From NCBI GenBank assembly GCA_050250665.1, contig JBFWOF010000065.1, forward strand, positions 1 to 31,590: a stretch of DNA of 31,590 nt, read 5' to 3'. Below the pieces are notes generated by a model, which saw nothing but the letters and a program-made list of their open reading frames with translations, did not search any database and was not told the DNA's origin. Positions 1-8,007 of the stretch are shown piece by piece. Origin of the DNA: JADKFD01 sp050250665 (GTDB lineage Bacteria; Pseudomonadota; Gammaproteobacteria; Xanthomonadales; SZUA-5). Each line of letters begins with the position of its first letter. Position 1 is the stretch's first letter. Made by a program: the position numbers and the translations under genes.

Positions 1-87
1 TGTCCAAGCGTCCACACAAGACACTCCGAATCCGTTGTCAAAGAACTTTCCAACCTTTCAACCCGCCCCGACATCTCGTCGGGTGAG
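1..87 (-). other. 5' leader of a ribosomal RNA operon (partial)
   Basis: Read on the minus strand, this is the transcribed leader expected after the promoter at 94-121. It has a short hairpin at 67-83 (CCCGAC/GTCGGG), then GTTCTTTGACAA at 35-46, which resembles the rrn antitermination boxA, then TTGTGTGGACGC, which resembles leader sequence found just before 16S rRNA in gammaproteobacteria. No mature 16S sequence is inside the window, so the gene itself must start left of base 1. The rRNA assignment is inferred from promoter strength, boxA and the leader style, not from rRNA sequence. Confidence 0.65.
35..46 (-). promoter_or_regulatory. boxA-like antitermination element
   Basis: The minus strand reads GTTCTTTGACAA, close to the E. 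coli rrn boxA core (TGCTCTTTAACA). It lies about 40-50 bases after the expected start of transcription, where NusB/NusE would be loaded on the leader RNA. Confidence 0.6.
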
Positions 88-93
88 CCAGCA

Positions 94-121
94 ATCATAC
101 TTCAACTTCGATGGCTGTCAA
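94..121 (-). promoter_or_regulatory. Strong sigma-70 promoter, probably rrn P2
   Basis: On the minus strand a perfect -35 box TTGACA (116-121) is followed by a 16-base spacer and a -10 box TATGAT (94-99). The -35 is preceded by an AT-rich stretch with A and T runs (about 122-160) that could act as an UP element. A 16-base spacer with a perfect -35 is typical of rRNA promoters. Transcription would begin near 87 and leave the window at the left edge. Confidence 0.75.
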
Positions 122-224
122 CACCTTTTTCGAAAGAATCTTCGAACTCTTCTTCGAGACCGGATCGCGCTGCTTGCGACCCCTGCTGCACCCTGTTCGG
201 GATGCCCTCGTTGAAGGGCCGCGA

Positions 225-252
225 AATCTAGCACAGTTCGGCGCCAGTGCAA
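225..252 (-). promoter_or_regulatory. Possible second, upstream rrn promoter
   Basis: On the minus strand TTGCAC (247-252) and TAGATT (225-230) are separated by 16 bases. Both boxes are weaker matches than the promoter at 94-121. Tandem promoters are usual for rRNA operons, which is the main reason to list it. Confidence 0.3.
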
Positions 253-345
253 GACCCGAATTCAGTCGTACCTGAACGAAGCTGAATTAGTGTCGCCGCG
301 ACTACCCATTCGATGTCTGCGCGGGTGCTCCGAGACCTCAGGCGC

Positions 346-1866
346 TCAGGCTACGGCCTGACCATGACTGGGTTTGACAAACGCCATCGCCGGACTGGCG
401 AGGAAATGCGCACCGATACTCTCGCGTCTCCGGAGGCAAGCCTCCACCATCAGACGCGCGACCAGCAGCTGCCGCAGTACAGGCGCACCAGAAAGACAAC
501 GCCGCTCCATGACTTGAATCTGATGTAACGCCGCCTGCAGTCCGTCCTCGGTGCGGAAAATGCCAACGTCGTTCCACATCAACTGTCGCAACCGCGCCAG
601 TACCATCTGATCGTTGGCCGACTCAGCCCGAACGGCGTGCCCCGCCGGCGGGTCTACGCGGGTGATAGGTGCGACTGGTCCGCGCTGCACGAGTCGCTCG
701 CCGAGCGCCTTTCCAAATGCCAATGCCTCCAGCAAGGAATTGCTGGCCAGCCGGTTGGAGCCATGCACGCCGGTGCAGGCCAACTCACCTACGGCGTACA
801 GCCCTGGGACCCGGGTCAGGCTGTGCAGGTCGACCTTGACTCCACCCATGTGGTAGTGGGCAGCGGGCACGACCGGAATCAACTGCACCCTCGGGTCAAT
901 GTCGCGCTGATGGCAGGCCTGCACCAGATTCGGGAATCGGGCGCGCAGCGAACTGGCCAGACCTCGAGCATCCAGGTACACCTTGTGCCCTCTGGAAATC
1001 TGATCCCATACGGCACGAGCCACCACATCACGCGGAGCCAGTTCGGCCTGCGGATGGGCTGCTGCCATGAAGCGCATGCCCTGGTCATTGAGCAGCATGG
1101 CGCCAGCGCCACGAATGGCCTCGGTAATCAAGGGCAGCTGCGGGTTGCCGTCACCCTCGACCGGCGCCAACGCCGTCGGATGGAACTGCACGAATTCCAG
1201 ATCGGCAGTTTCTGCGCCGGCCAGTTGCGCCAGGGCAATACCGGACGCATCTGCTTCAGAGGGATTGCTGGTATGGCAATAAAGTTGCCCGATGCCGCCG
1301 GTAGCGAGAACCACATTCGGCGCGAGGAGACGTATCAGATCGCCGCGTCGATTGCGCGCCAGGACACCCACCGCCCTGTCTCCCGCCTTCAGAATCTCGC
1401 AGACATCGGTGAATTCGTAGCGTTCGATCTGTGGTTGGCGGGCGATGGCCTCGCGCAGGGCGCGAATCAGCTCGGCGCCGGTTGCGTCGCCGCCAGCGTG
1501 GAGGATGCGTGGAAATGAATGTGCGGCTTCGCGACCCAGCGCCAGTCGTCCATTGACGACGTCGAACTGCATCCCCAGCGATATCAGCCAGCGGATGACA
1601 TCCGGCGCGCTCTCGGCCAGCCAGCGCACGGCGGATTTGTTGTTGAGGCGCTGCCCGGCGTGAATGGTGTCGGCGGCGTGCTGACCGGGCGAATCACCAC
1701 TGCCGATGGCCGCCGCTATTCCGCCCTGGGCCCAGCAGGTGGCGCCATCCAGACCGAGCACTCCACGACTGACGACTGCCACGCGCAAACCGCTGGCTGC
1801 CGACAGCGCGACACTCAGACCGGCCGCACCGCTGCCAACGACAATCAGATCGTATTGCTCTGACAT
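346..1866 (-). CDS. nadB: L-aspartate oxidase
   Basis: NadB oxidises L-aspartate to iminoaspartate, the first step of de novo NAD synthesis, using FAD; the product is passed to NadA. The 506-residue protein opens with a Rossmann FAD motif (GSGAAGLS, residues 11-18). It carries family signatures such as GATCWAQGGIAAA near residue 41, LATGGIGQLY, a PRDVVARAV stretch with the conserved arginine, and SNRLASNSLLEALAFG near the C-terminal end of the FAD domain. The length is slightly below the E. coli enzyme (540). The ATG start leaves the FAD motif at the usual distance; the ribosome site before it is weak. It lies 150 bases downstream of nadA on the same strand and is probably co-transcribed. The C-terminus ends just before the rrn promoter region. 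Confidence 0.96.
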   Translation of the reverse strand: MSEQYDLIVVGSGAAGLSVALSAASGLRVAVVSRGVLGLDGATCWAQGGIAAAIGSGDSPGQHAADTIHAGQRLNNKSAVRWLAESAPDVIRWLISLGMQFDVVNGRLALGREAAHSFPRILHAGGDATGAELIRALREAIARQPQIERYEFTDVCEILKAGDRAVGVLARNRRGDLIRLLAPNVVLATGGIGQLYCHTSNPSEADASGIALAQLAGAETADLEFVQFHPTALAPVEGDGNPQLPLITEAIRGAGAMLLNDQGMRFMAAAHPQAELAPRDVVARAVWDQISRGHKVYLDARGLASSLRARFPNLVQACHQRDIDPRVQLIPVVPAAHYHMGGVKVDLHSLTRVPGLYAVGELACTGVHGSNRLASNSLLEALAFGKALGERLVQRGPVAPITRVDPPAGHAVRAESANDQMVLARLRQLMWNDVGIFRTEDGLQAALHQIQVMERRCLSGAPVLRQLLVARLMVEACLRRRESIGAHFLASPAMAFVKPSHGQAVA

Positions 1867-2016
1867 CTTTGCGCCCCCGCGCCGCGACTTCCGGGTACAC
1901 CGGTGGATTCAATTAGTGTCACCGGTTGTCCACACCGGAACTGTGAGCGAATGCGCATTCCGCGCATCACCGGAGGGCGATTATGCGCCACTGCGGGCAC
2001 AAATTGACGCAGCGGG
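1867..2016 (-). other. nadA-nadB spacer with a half operator
   Basis: This 150-base gap has no gene. It holds three CACCGG/ACCGG copies (about 1899-1938) that form small inverted and direct repeats. It also contains ACTGTGAGC (1940-1948), identical to nine bases of the palindrome in front of nadA, but without the matching left arm. It could be a weak regulator site or chance. Confidence 0.3.
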
Positions 2017-3042
2017 TCACGCGGCCTCGCGTCGCCCTATGTCCAGCATGCGCTGCACCGCGCGGCGTGCCCGACGCGCCATTTCGGCATCAACCTCCAC
2101 CACCGGCGCCATGTCCCGCAGCGCTCGGTAGACCTTGGGCAAGGTGATCCGCTGCATGTGCGGACACAGATTGCACGGCCGCGTGAAGCTCACTGAAGGG
2201 AACTCAATGGCCAGATTGTCGGCCATCGAGCATTCGGTGATCAGCAGCACTCGGTCCATCCTTCCGCCACGGATGGCCTCGGTCATTGCCGCCGTGGAAC
2301 CCACGAAGTCCGCTTCCGCGAGCACGTCCGGAGGACACTCGGGATGCGCCAGCACCGACAATCCGGGTTCGCGCAGAGAACGGATCTCGGCGCCGGTAAA
2401 GCGCTCATGGACCTCACAACTGCCCTCCCACAGGATCAGCCGCTTGCGGGTCTGGCTGGCGACGTATTTGCCCAGATACTTGTCGGGCAGAAAGATGATG
2501 GTGTCCGCATCCATGGACTCGACGACATGCACCGCATTCGCCGAGGTGCAGCAGACATCGGACTCGGCCTTCACTTCTGCCGAGGTGTTGACATAGGTGA
2601 CCACCGGAGCACCTGGATAGCGCTGCCGCAACAGACGCACGTCGGCCGCCGTGATGGACTCGGCCAGCGAACATCCGGCTTCGCTGTCAGGAATCAGGAC
2701 GATCTTGTCCGGACTCAGTATCTTCGCGGTCTCAGCCATGAAGTGCACGCCGCAGAGCACGATGACATCGGCCGAGCTGTCGGCTGCGCGCTGGGCCAGC
2801 GCGAGAGAGTCGCCGCAGATATCGGCGATTCCATGGAAGATTTCCGGCGCCTGGTAGTTGTGGGCCAGCACCACGGCGCGGCGCAAGCTCTTCAGGCCGC
2901 GAATCGCGTCTATATAAGGCAGGTGTACGGCCCACTCATCGGGTGTGATTCGATCCGAGACTCGGGTGTAGAGGTCCGCGTACTGCGCAGCCAGTTCGGA
3001 ATCGAAAGCACGGGGTGCCAGATTAGTGTGTGCCAGTGACAC
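2017..3042 (-). CDS. nadA: Quinolinate synthase
   Basis: NadA condenses iminoaspartate with dihydroxyacetone phosphate to give quinolinate, using a [4Fe-4S] cluster. The 341-residue protein has the conserved cysteines in family contexts: EAGCSLAE (C124), WEGSCEVH (C209) and CNLCPHM (C290/C293). HNYQAPEI near residue 61 and VCCTSANAVHVV near 163 also match the family. Start: GTG at 3042, chosen because AAGGAG lies about six bases upstream and the N-terminus has normal length. nadB follows 150 bases downstream, so the two form an NAD synthesis operon. Regulation is suggested by two related palindromes, one in the promoter and one just ahead of the ribosome site. Confidence 0.96.
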   Translation of the reverse strand: MSLAHTNLAPRAFDSELAAQYADLYTRVSDRITPDEWAVHLPYIDAIRGLKSLRRAVVLAHNYQAPEIFHGIADICGDSLALAQRAADSSADVIVLCGVHFMAETAKILSPDKIVLIPDSEAGCSLAESITAADVRLLRQRYPGAPVVTYVNTSAEVKAESDVCCTSANAVHVVESMDADTIIFLPDKYLGKYVASQTRKRLILWEGSCEVHERFTGAEIRSLREPGLSVLAHPECPPDVLAEADFVGSTAAMTEAIRGGRMDRVLLITECSMADNLAIEFPSVSFTRPCNLCPHMQRITLPKVYRALRDMAPVVEVDAEMARRARRAVQRMLDIGRREAA

Positions 3043-3054
3043 CGCGACTCCTTT

Positions 3055-3069
3055 TGCTCACTGTGAGCA
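3055..3069. promoter_or_regulatory. nadA operator 2 (perfect palindrome)
   Basis: TGCTCACTGTGAGCA has perfect 7-base arms around one central base. It sits just upstream of the nadA ribosome site, about +40 to +55 of the expected transcript. Its half-site TGCTCA, extended as CTTTTGCTCA, is repeated in the site at 3118-3132. The binding protein is not identified; the E. coli NadR box is related only in general shape. Confidence 0.55.
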
Positions 3070-3116
3070 TTAAGATGGGAAAAGAAGGCGCCGAAAGAGG
3101 CTCGACGCGGTCTCTT

Positions 3117-3144
3117 ATGCTACTTATGAGCAAAAGTCTGTCAA
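3117..3144 (-). promoter_or_regulatory. nadA promoter
   Basis: On the minus strand a perfect -35 TTGACA (3139-3144), a 16-base spacer and a -10 TAGCAT (3117-3122, four of six) point at nadA. The start of transcription would be near 3110, giving a leader of about 70 bases. Confidence 0.5.
3118..3132. promoter_or_regulatory. nadA operator 1, overlapping the promoter
   Basis: The minus strand reads TGCTCATAAGTAGCA, an imperfect version of the palindrome at 3055-3069 with the same TGCT...AGCA ends and the same CTTTTGCTCA extended half-site. It occupies the spacer and -10 box of the predicted nadA promoter. Its centre (3125) is 63 bases, six helical turns, from the centre of the other site (3062), which suits cooperative repressor binding. 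Confidence 0.55.
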
Positions 3145-3187
3145 GTGCCGGTTGCGTACCGTCCCCCCTTGTCGCTATTTATGGGGC

Positions 3188-3568
3188 ATGAGCAATCCCC
3201 GCTACAACATCGATGTCAGCGTTCAAACCCGCTTTCTTGCCGATCAGTCCGATCCGGACAAGCGGCACTATCTCTTTGCTTATACGGTGACCGTGGTCAA
3301 CTCAGGCGTGGTTGGCGCTCGACTGATGTCACGGCATTGGCGCATCACCGATGCCCACGGCAAGACCCAGGAAGTTCGTGGGGAAGGTGTTGTCGGTGAG
3401 CAACCCTGGCTGAAACCCGGCGCACGTTTCGAATACACCAGCAGTGCCGCGCTGGAGACCAACGTCGGCAGCATGCATGGCAGCTATCAGATGCTGGCCG
3501 ACGATGGCACTCTGTTCGAGGCGCCCATCGCCGCTTTCACGCTCTCAATTCCAAGGACCTTGCACTGA
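3188..3568 (+). CDS. apaG: ApaG family protein
   Basis: A 126-residue ApaG protein, the usual length for the family (125-127). ApaG has a fibronectin type III-like beta fold and is named for Co2+/Mg2+ resistance phenotypes; its biochemical role is not settled. Family features visible are the N-terminal YNIDVSVQTRF strand, FAYTVTVVNSG, the RHWRITDAHG turn, the glycine-rich VRGEGVVGEQPWLKPG segment and SMHGSYQM near the C-terminus. The ATG at 3188 was chosen over an in-frame ATG 12 codons upstream because homologues begin with this strand; the ribosome site is weak. apaH follows about 60 bases on, the common apaG-apaH order. It is divergent from nadA. Confidence 0.93.
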   Translation: MSNPRYNIDVSVQTRFLADQSDPDKRHYLFAYTVTVVNSGVVGARLMSRHWRITDAHGKTQEVRGEGVVGEQPWLKPGARFEYTSSAALETNVGSMHGSYQMLADDGTLFEAPIAAFTLSIPRTLH

Positions 3569-3628
3569 CATGGATAGCGAGATGGCCCGTCGTCAACGAT
3601 CTGCCGTGGTCAACGGAGGGGGCACGCC

Positions 3629-4498
3629 TTGAGCACCTATGCCATCGGCGACGTGCAAGGCTGCTATGACACCCTGTGCCGACTGCTGGAACATCTGCGA
3701 TTTGATCCAGTTTCCGACCGGCTCTGGTTTACCGGAGATCTGGTCAATCGCGGCGGTCAATCGCTGGAGACGCTGCGATTCATCCGCGGTCTGGGCGATT
3801 CGGCACTGTCGGTGCTCGGCAATCACGATCTGCACCTGATTGCGGAAAGCGTCAAGGCCACCGAGCGACGCCAGAAGAATCTCGATCTGCGCCGCGTGCT
3901 GGAAGCAGATGACGGCGCCGAGCTGATCGACTGGCTGCGCCAGCGTCCGCTGCTGCACATGGACAAGGAACTGGGATTCGCGATGGTCCATGCCGGGCTG
4001 TCACCGCAATGGACGCTGGATCGCGCCCGTATCGAAGCCGAGCGCGTGGAGAAGGAGTTGCGCGGCAAGGACTACAAGAATGTGCTGTTGCGCATGTACG
4101 GCGATCGCCCCCGCGGCTGGAGCCGGCGGCTCAAGGGACTGGACCGCACCAGGGCGGCAATCAACGCCTTCACCCGCATGCGCTATTGCGACCCACGAGG
4201 GCAGATTTCCTTCGAAAGCAAGGGTACGCCGGGCACCCAGCCGGCCGGCTTCTACCCGTGGTTCGAGGCCCCCGGCCACAAGCCACGCAGTTGCCGGGTC
4301 GTCATCGGCCATTGGTCGGCCCTGGGACGCTTTCAGGGGATGGGCGTGTTCGGTGTCGATACCGGCTGCGTCTGGGGCGGCAAGCTGACCGCTCTGAAAC
4401 TGCAGAGCGAACCAGAGTTCATCGCGGTCGATTGCGCCCAGCCGGGCAGTTCGGACGCCGATCCGCTGGCCAAGGACGACATGGGTGACAGCGACTGA
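3629..4498 (+). CDS. apaH: Bis(5'-nucleosyl)-tetraphosphatase, symmetrical
   Basis: ApaH hydrolyses Ap4A symmetrically to two ADP, and in E. coli also removes Np4 caps from RNA. This 289-residue protein shows the metallophosphatase motifs: GDVQGC at residues 7-12, GDLVNRG at 36-42, GNHD at 64-67, a VHAGL motif, and GHWSALG near the C-terminus. The TTG at 3629 was chosen as start because GGAGGGGG lies seven bases upstream and the protein then begins MSTYAIGDVQG, as homologues do. It follows apaG directly and converges with folA, with only 12 bases between the two stop codons. Confidence 0.95.
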   Translation: MSTYAIGDVQGCYDTLCRLLEHLRFDPVSDRLWFTGDLVNRGGQSLETLRFIRGLGDSALSVLGNHDLHLIAESVKATERRQKNLDLRRVLEADDGAELIDWLRQRPLLHMDKELGFAMVHAGLSPQWTLDRARIEAERVEKELRGKDYKNVLLRMYGDRPRGWSRRLKGLDRTRAAINAFTRMRYCDPRGQISFESKGTPGTQPAGFYPWFEAPGHKPRSCRVVIGHWSALGRFQGMGVFGVDTGCVWGGKLTALKLQSEPEFIAVDCAQPGSSDADPLAKDDMGDSD

Positions 4499-4500
4499 CG

Positions 4501-4518
4501 GCAGCTGATCTCAGCTGC
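4501..4518. terminator. Hairpin between convergent apaH and folA
   Basis: GCAGCTGA and TCAGCTGC form a perfect 8-bp inverted repeat around two bases. It spans the whole gap between the two stop codons and includes the folA stop. There is no T-run on either side and the loop is very tight, so a role as a bidirectional terminator is only possible. Confidence 0.25.
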
Positions 4519-5002
4519 GCGACCATCGTACAAAGTCGAAGGCGTATTCGTGCCGGTCGTCGCGCGGGTGATGAACGCGATCGACCACATGCCACTGGCC
4601 CGGATCCAGCTGGGGAAACCAGGCATCGGCACCATCCAGCGTGGTGTCGATCTCGGTGGCCTCGATCCGACTGACCAGCGGCAGCGCAGCCTGGTAGATC
4701 TGACCGCCCCCGATTACCCACAGCAAGCCTTCGGCGTGCAGCTGCATGGCGGCTTCCAGACTGTCCAGGCGGACCACGCCGGGGCTGCTCCAGTTCGAAT
4801 CGCGGCTCAACACCCAGTTGCGCCGACCTGGCAGCGGGCGACCGATCGAGTCGAAGGTCTTGCGCCCCATGAGGACGGTATGGCCCAGCGTCAGTGCCTT
4901 GAAGCGCTTCAGATCATCGGGCAACCGCCAGGGCAATTGGCCATCCATGCCGATGGCACCGCCACGATCATGGGCCACGATCAGCGCCAGCTCGCGGCTC
5001 AT
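4511..5002 (-). CDS. folA: Dihydrofolate reductase
   Basis: Reduces dihydrofolate to tetrahydrofolate with NADPH, supplying one-carbon carriers; this is the target of trimethoprim. The 163-residue protein has the standard DHFR layout: IVAHDRGGAIGMDGQLPW at the N-terminus, LPDDLKRFK with the catalytic acid at D30, GRKTFDSIGRPLPGR at 46-60 and IGGGQIY at 97-103. The start codon overlaps the stop of the upstream amidohydrolase gene (ATGA), so translation is probably coupled. In many gammaproteobacteria folA lies beside apaH in the same direction; here it is next to apaH but convergent. Confidence 0.96.
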   Translation of the reverse strand: MSRELALIVAHDRGGAIGMDGQLPWRLPDDLKRFKALTLGHTVLMGRKTFDSIGRPLPGRRNWVLSRDSNWSSPGVVRLDSLEAAMQLHAEGLLWVIGGGQIYQAALPLVSRIEATEIDTTLDGADAWFPQLDPGQWHVVDRVHHPRDDRHEYAFDFVRWSRS

Positions 5003-7026
5003 GGCGCCGCTGCCACGCCCAGCGCCTGGTACAGCTCATCCGGGAAGTAACTGACGCCATTCTTGATGACGCGGCGAACCTTGCGCAGGGCCGACACGCT
5101 GGCTGTGGGGTCGCCCTCCACGATGATCATGTCAGCCAGCCAGCCTGGGGCGATCACGCCGAGCTCGTCCGACCGACGATTGACCGCCGCCGAATCCAGC
5201 GTCGCCATGCGCAGTACGCTGGTCGTGGGAATCCCCGCAGCGGCATATAACTCCAGCTCCCGATGCAGTCCGAAGCCGGCCAGCGCATCGGTGCCCGGGA
5301 TGATGGTCACACCGGCTTCGAACAGTGCCTTCAAGAACTGCAGCATGGCCGGAAATGCCTTGGCGTATGCGGCCTTGTCAGCAGCATCCGGCGTGAGACC
5401 GCCAATCAGCAGCGCGCGCCGCACCTGTGGCGGCAGGCGCTCGATGACGTTGGCATAACCCGGGGCGACCGACCCGGCCTCAGCTTCGAACATGCCCTCG
5501 AACACCCCCAGTGTGGGATCCAGCACCGTCTGCCGGCGCACCAGTTGGGCGATGAAAGCCTGCACTTCCTCGCTCTCGAGATCGATGCTGGCAGCGTGCT
5601 TGCCGATCGCGGTGAAGCGGCTCATGTCGCGGGTATCTGGCGCTTCCTTGCTCAGGAAATTGAGCAGGACGAAGTTCAAGTGCTGCAACTCATCGGCACC
5701 GGCATCGATGAACTGGGCAGCCGTCATCGTCGCCGGCACATGACCCGACAGACGCAGGCCGCGGCTGTGGGCCAGGCGCGCGATCAGCGGCACCAACTCG
5801 GGCTTCAGCGAGGAATAGACCTTGATCTGGCGATAACCCTGATCGGCATACCAGTTCAGCCAGCGCTCGGCGTCGGCAGGGTTGTCGACGATGGCCCGGG
5901 TGGGTCCAGTGTAGGGTCCGGAGCCATCCATGAAACCGGCCATGATCACCCGCGGTCCGATTTCAGTGCCTTTGTCGAAACGCTGCACGCGCTTGGGCAA
6001 GGCTTGCTCGTCGTTGGCCATATCGCGGACGCTGGTCACGCCGGCAGCCAGATGCAGCAGGCCATCGACCGAATCCAGATGCACGTGATTGTCCCAGAGG
6101 CCTGGCATCAGGAACTTGCCGCTGACGTCAATCCGCTCGAGCTCCTCCGGCAGACTCATCTGACTCTCGGCACCCACCGCGGCGATGCGATTGCCGACGA
6201 TCAGCACGCTGGCCGGGTTCGACTGCCCGGTTCTGGGATCGAACACCGTGCCGCCGCCATAGAGCTGGGCACTCGCCGGCGGATGCGCCAGCGTCTGGGC
6301 CAGCTCGGCCGCGCGCGCCTGCAGATGCTCGGACTGCGCCTCCAGCATCGGCGCCAGCCAGGCTTCGCGCCCTTCCGGCAAGGTGCTCGACCACTCACTG
6401 ACCGTGCCCAGGAACTCGCCCTTGGCGTCAAACCACACCAACTGAGGACTGAAGCCCAGACCGGTAATCTCATAAGCGACCAGAGTGTGCTTGCGACGCT
6501 GGTTCCAGCCCGGTTCCGGGATGCTCAGCGCTTCGCTGATCCGCGCCTTGCCGGCCGGCAGCAGTTCAATCTGGCCGTCGTCATCGGCCAGCAAGGCCCG
6601 CGCCAGCACGCCCAGAAATACCGGTGGCGCTTCTATCGGCACATAGAAATGCTCGTCGGCACCGGCCAGAGAACCTTGTTCGGCGGCGCTTTTCCAGTTC
6701 GCGACGCCGCGGATATTGGTGTACCACTCATCCACCGGCGTCTTGAAATAGTCCTTGCCGGTGATCCTGATTGAGGTCGGCAGCTGCCTGGCGTCCAGAC
6801 GCCAGCGCACCGCGACTTCAGGCCCACGGCCACGATCGTTGTAGCTGAAGGTCGCGATCTGTTCGTCACCCTGCTGGGCGTAGACCTCGGTACCTGCCGC
6901 CTTGCCGGCGATCAGTACCGTCGCCCGCCGCGCGCCCGAAAGTTCAGAGATGTCGTCGGCGAAGACCAACGCCGGCCAGATCAGTATCAGGCAGAGCGCT
7001 GATGCGCGCGCGGCTCGGACGTGCAT
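4999..7026 (-). CDS. Secreted amidohydrolase family protein
   Basis: A 675-residue protein with a signal peptide (MHVRAARASALCLILIWPALVFA, cut after about residue 23). A ~250-residue N-terminal part of unrecognised family is followed by a metal-dependent amidohydrolase domain of the imidazolonepropionase-like type. Metal ligands are visible: NHVHLD (H314, H316), a lysine in IKVYSS, SGHVP, LQHLNF and PGTDAL. GVIAPGWLADMIIVEGDP near the end is the usual closing strand of the composite domain. The substrate cannot be told from sequence; peptide or cyclic amide hydrolysis is possible. Start: ATG at 7026, with GGAG eight bases upstream and a signal peptide immediately after; a longer in-frame start at 7125 would bury that signal. 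It begins 13 bases after the DUF1684 gene and overlaps folA. Confidence 0.88.
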   Translation of the reverse strand: MHVRAARASALCLILIWPALVFADDISELSGARRATVLIAGKAAGTEVYAQQGDEQIATFSYNDRGRGPEVAVRWRLDARQLPTSIRITGKDYFKTPVDEWYTNIRGVANWKSAAEQGSLAGADEHFYVPIEAPPVFLGVLARALLADDDGQIELLPAGKARISEALSIPEPGWNQRRKHTLVAYEITGLGFSPQLVWFDAKGEFLGTVSEWSSTLPEGREAWLAPMLEAQSEHLQARAAELAQTLAHPPASAQLYGGGTVFDPRTGQSNPASVLIVGNRIAAVGAESQMSLPEELERIDVSGKFLMPGLWDNHVHLDSVDGLLHLAAGVTSVRDMANDEQALPKRVQRFDKGTEIGPRVIMAGFMDGSGPYTGPTRAIVDNPADAERWLNWYADQGYRQIKVYSSLKPELVPLIARLAHSRGLRLSGHVPATMTAAQFIDAGADELQHLNFVLLNFLSKEAPDTRDMSRFTAIGKHAASIDLESEEVQAFIAQLVRRQTVLDPTLGVFEGMFEAEAGSVAPGYANVIERLPPQVRRALLIGGLTPDAADKAAYAKAFPAMLQFLKALFEAGVTIIPGTDALAGFGLHRELELYAAAGIPTTSVLRMATLDSAAVNRRSDELGVIAPGWLADMIIVEGDPTASVSALRKVRRVIKNGVSYFPDELYQALGVAAAP

Positions 7027-7039
7027 GGGCAAATCTCCG

Positions 7040-7933
7040 TCAGTGTGCCTCACCAGAGTACTTCTCACCGGCCGCGACGTAGAGATCGAGCCGATTTCCC
7101 GGTGGCGGCATCGGGCAGGTCGCAAAGGCGGTGAAGGCGCACGGCGGGTTGTAGGCCTTGTTGAAATCGATCACGATGTGGCCGTCCTTGGGCGGCCCCG
7201 CATACAAATAACGAGCCATGCCGTAGGTTTCCTTGCCGCTGCTGCGATCGGCAATGATCAGGAAATACTGCTCCTCGCCCTCCTCCACTAGCGCCTCGAT
7301 GCTGTGGGTCTTGCCGTCCTTTTCGAAAACGATACGGCCGGGATTGGGATAGGACTCCAGGGTACCGACCACGGTGGCCACCTCGATGGACCGCGGCTCA
7401 TCGTAGGCCTCGAAGCGTGCGTCGATACGCCACTGCGGATCAATGTCGAAATAGGCGATGCCGGCGAAGTTCAGGCGGGTTGGGGCCTCGCTGTCCTTGA
7501 CTCGGAGCGCGTGCTTGTCGCCGCGCTCGATGAGCTGGAAATTGGCCGTTCCGAAATTGACCACGACCGGACTGCCGTCGGTGGCAGGCGTCAGGTCGAA
7601 ACTCTCCCCAATCTCTCCGGCCACATTGGCTTCGACGCCTCTTTCAACGTCGAAGCGAGCTTTGCCTTCGTTCCAGCTCAGCGTTCCCAGACGCTTGGGG
7701 CCGCGTCCCAGATCAATGTCGTTGTCCGGGCCGTTTCCCAGCGTCTGGGTGGCGCCTTCAGGCAGCCAGTGCAGTCCTACCAGCGCCAACCAGCCGCCGG
7801 GCGCGCTCAGCCGCTCGACTCGTGCCGCGCGCCAGGCGGCAATTTCCTGTTGATGGGCGGTCATCGCGGCCGAAATCGGGCCGGAAACCGCCATCAAGGT
7901 AGCGAGGCCCAGAGCCAGGTGCGGAAATTTCAT
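7040..7933 (-). CDS. Secreted DUF1684 family protein
   Basis: A 297-residue exported protein. The start is taken as the ATG at 7933 (MKFPHLALGLATLMAVSGPISA), which gives a clean signal peptide; an upstream ATG at 7966 would add 11 residues. The body has the hallmarks of DUF1684: IAAWRAARVERLSAPGGWLALVGLHWL, a FHA-like strand region with GNGPDNDIDLG, YGMARYLYAG, IDFNKAYNPPCAFT and the closing CPMPPPGNRLDL. The cysteines of YNPPCAF...TCPMPP are conserved in the family. The biochemical function is not known. It is the first gene of a minus-strand operon with the amidohydrolase and folA. Confidence 0.88.
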   Translation of the reverse strand: MKFPHLALGLATLMAVSGPISAAMTAHQQEIAAWRAARVERLSAPGGWLALVGLHWLPEGATQTLGNGPDNDIDLGRGPKRLGTLSWNEGKARFDVERGVEANVAGEIGESFDLTPATDGSPVVVNFGTANFQLIERGDKHALRVKDSEAPTRLNFAGIAYFDIDPQWRIDARFEAYDEPRSIEVATVVGTLESYPNPGRIVFEKDGKTHSIEALVEEGEEQYFLIIADRSSGKETYGMARYLYAGPPKDGHIVIDFNKAYNPPCAFTAFATCPMPPPGNRLDLYVAAGEKYSGEAH

Positions 7934-7990
7934 GCGTAGTCCCGATAGCAGAGCATCCAGACCCAAGAATGCTTGAAATCAAGGCGATAC

Positions 7991-8007
7991 GCATCCGCAC
8001 CGGATGC
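7991..8007. repeat. Small inverted repeat in divergent spacer
   Basis: GCATCCG-CAC-CGGATGC gives a 7-bp stem in the gap between the DUF1684 gene and the small plus-strand gene at 8137. It could be an operator or part of a leader; nothing else is recognised in this 200-base gap. Confidence 0.3.

Noticed and set aside
637..1518. 293-codon plus-strand frame opposite nadB
   Set aside because: Antisense to a complete nadB; no ribosome site or recognisable motif.
5263..6774. Long plus-strand open frame opposite the amidohydrolase gene (503 codons)
   Set aside because: It lies entirely antisense to a gene with clear catalytic motifs and a signal peptide; its translation is rich in H, R, Q and G, typical of a GC-rich shadow frame.
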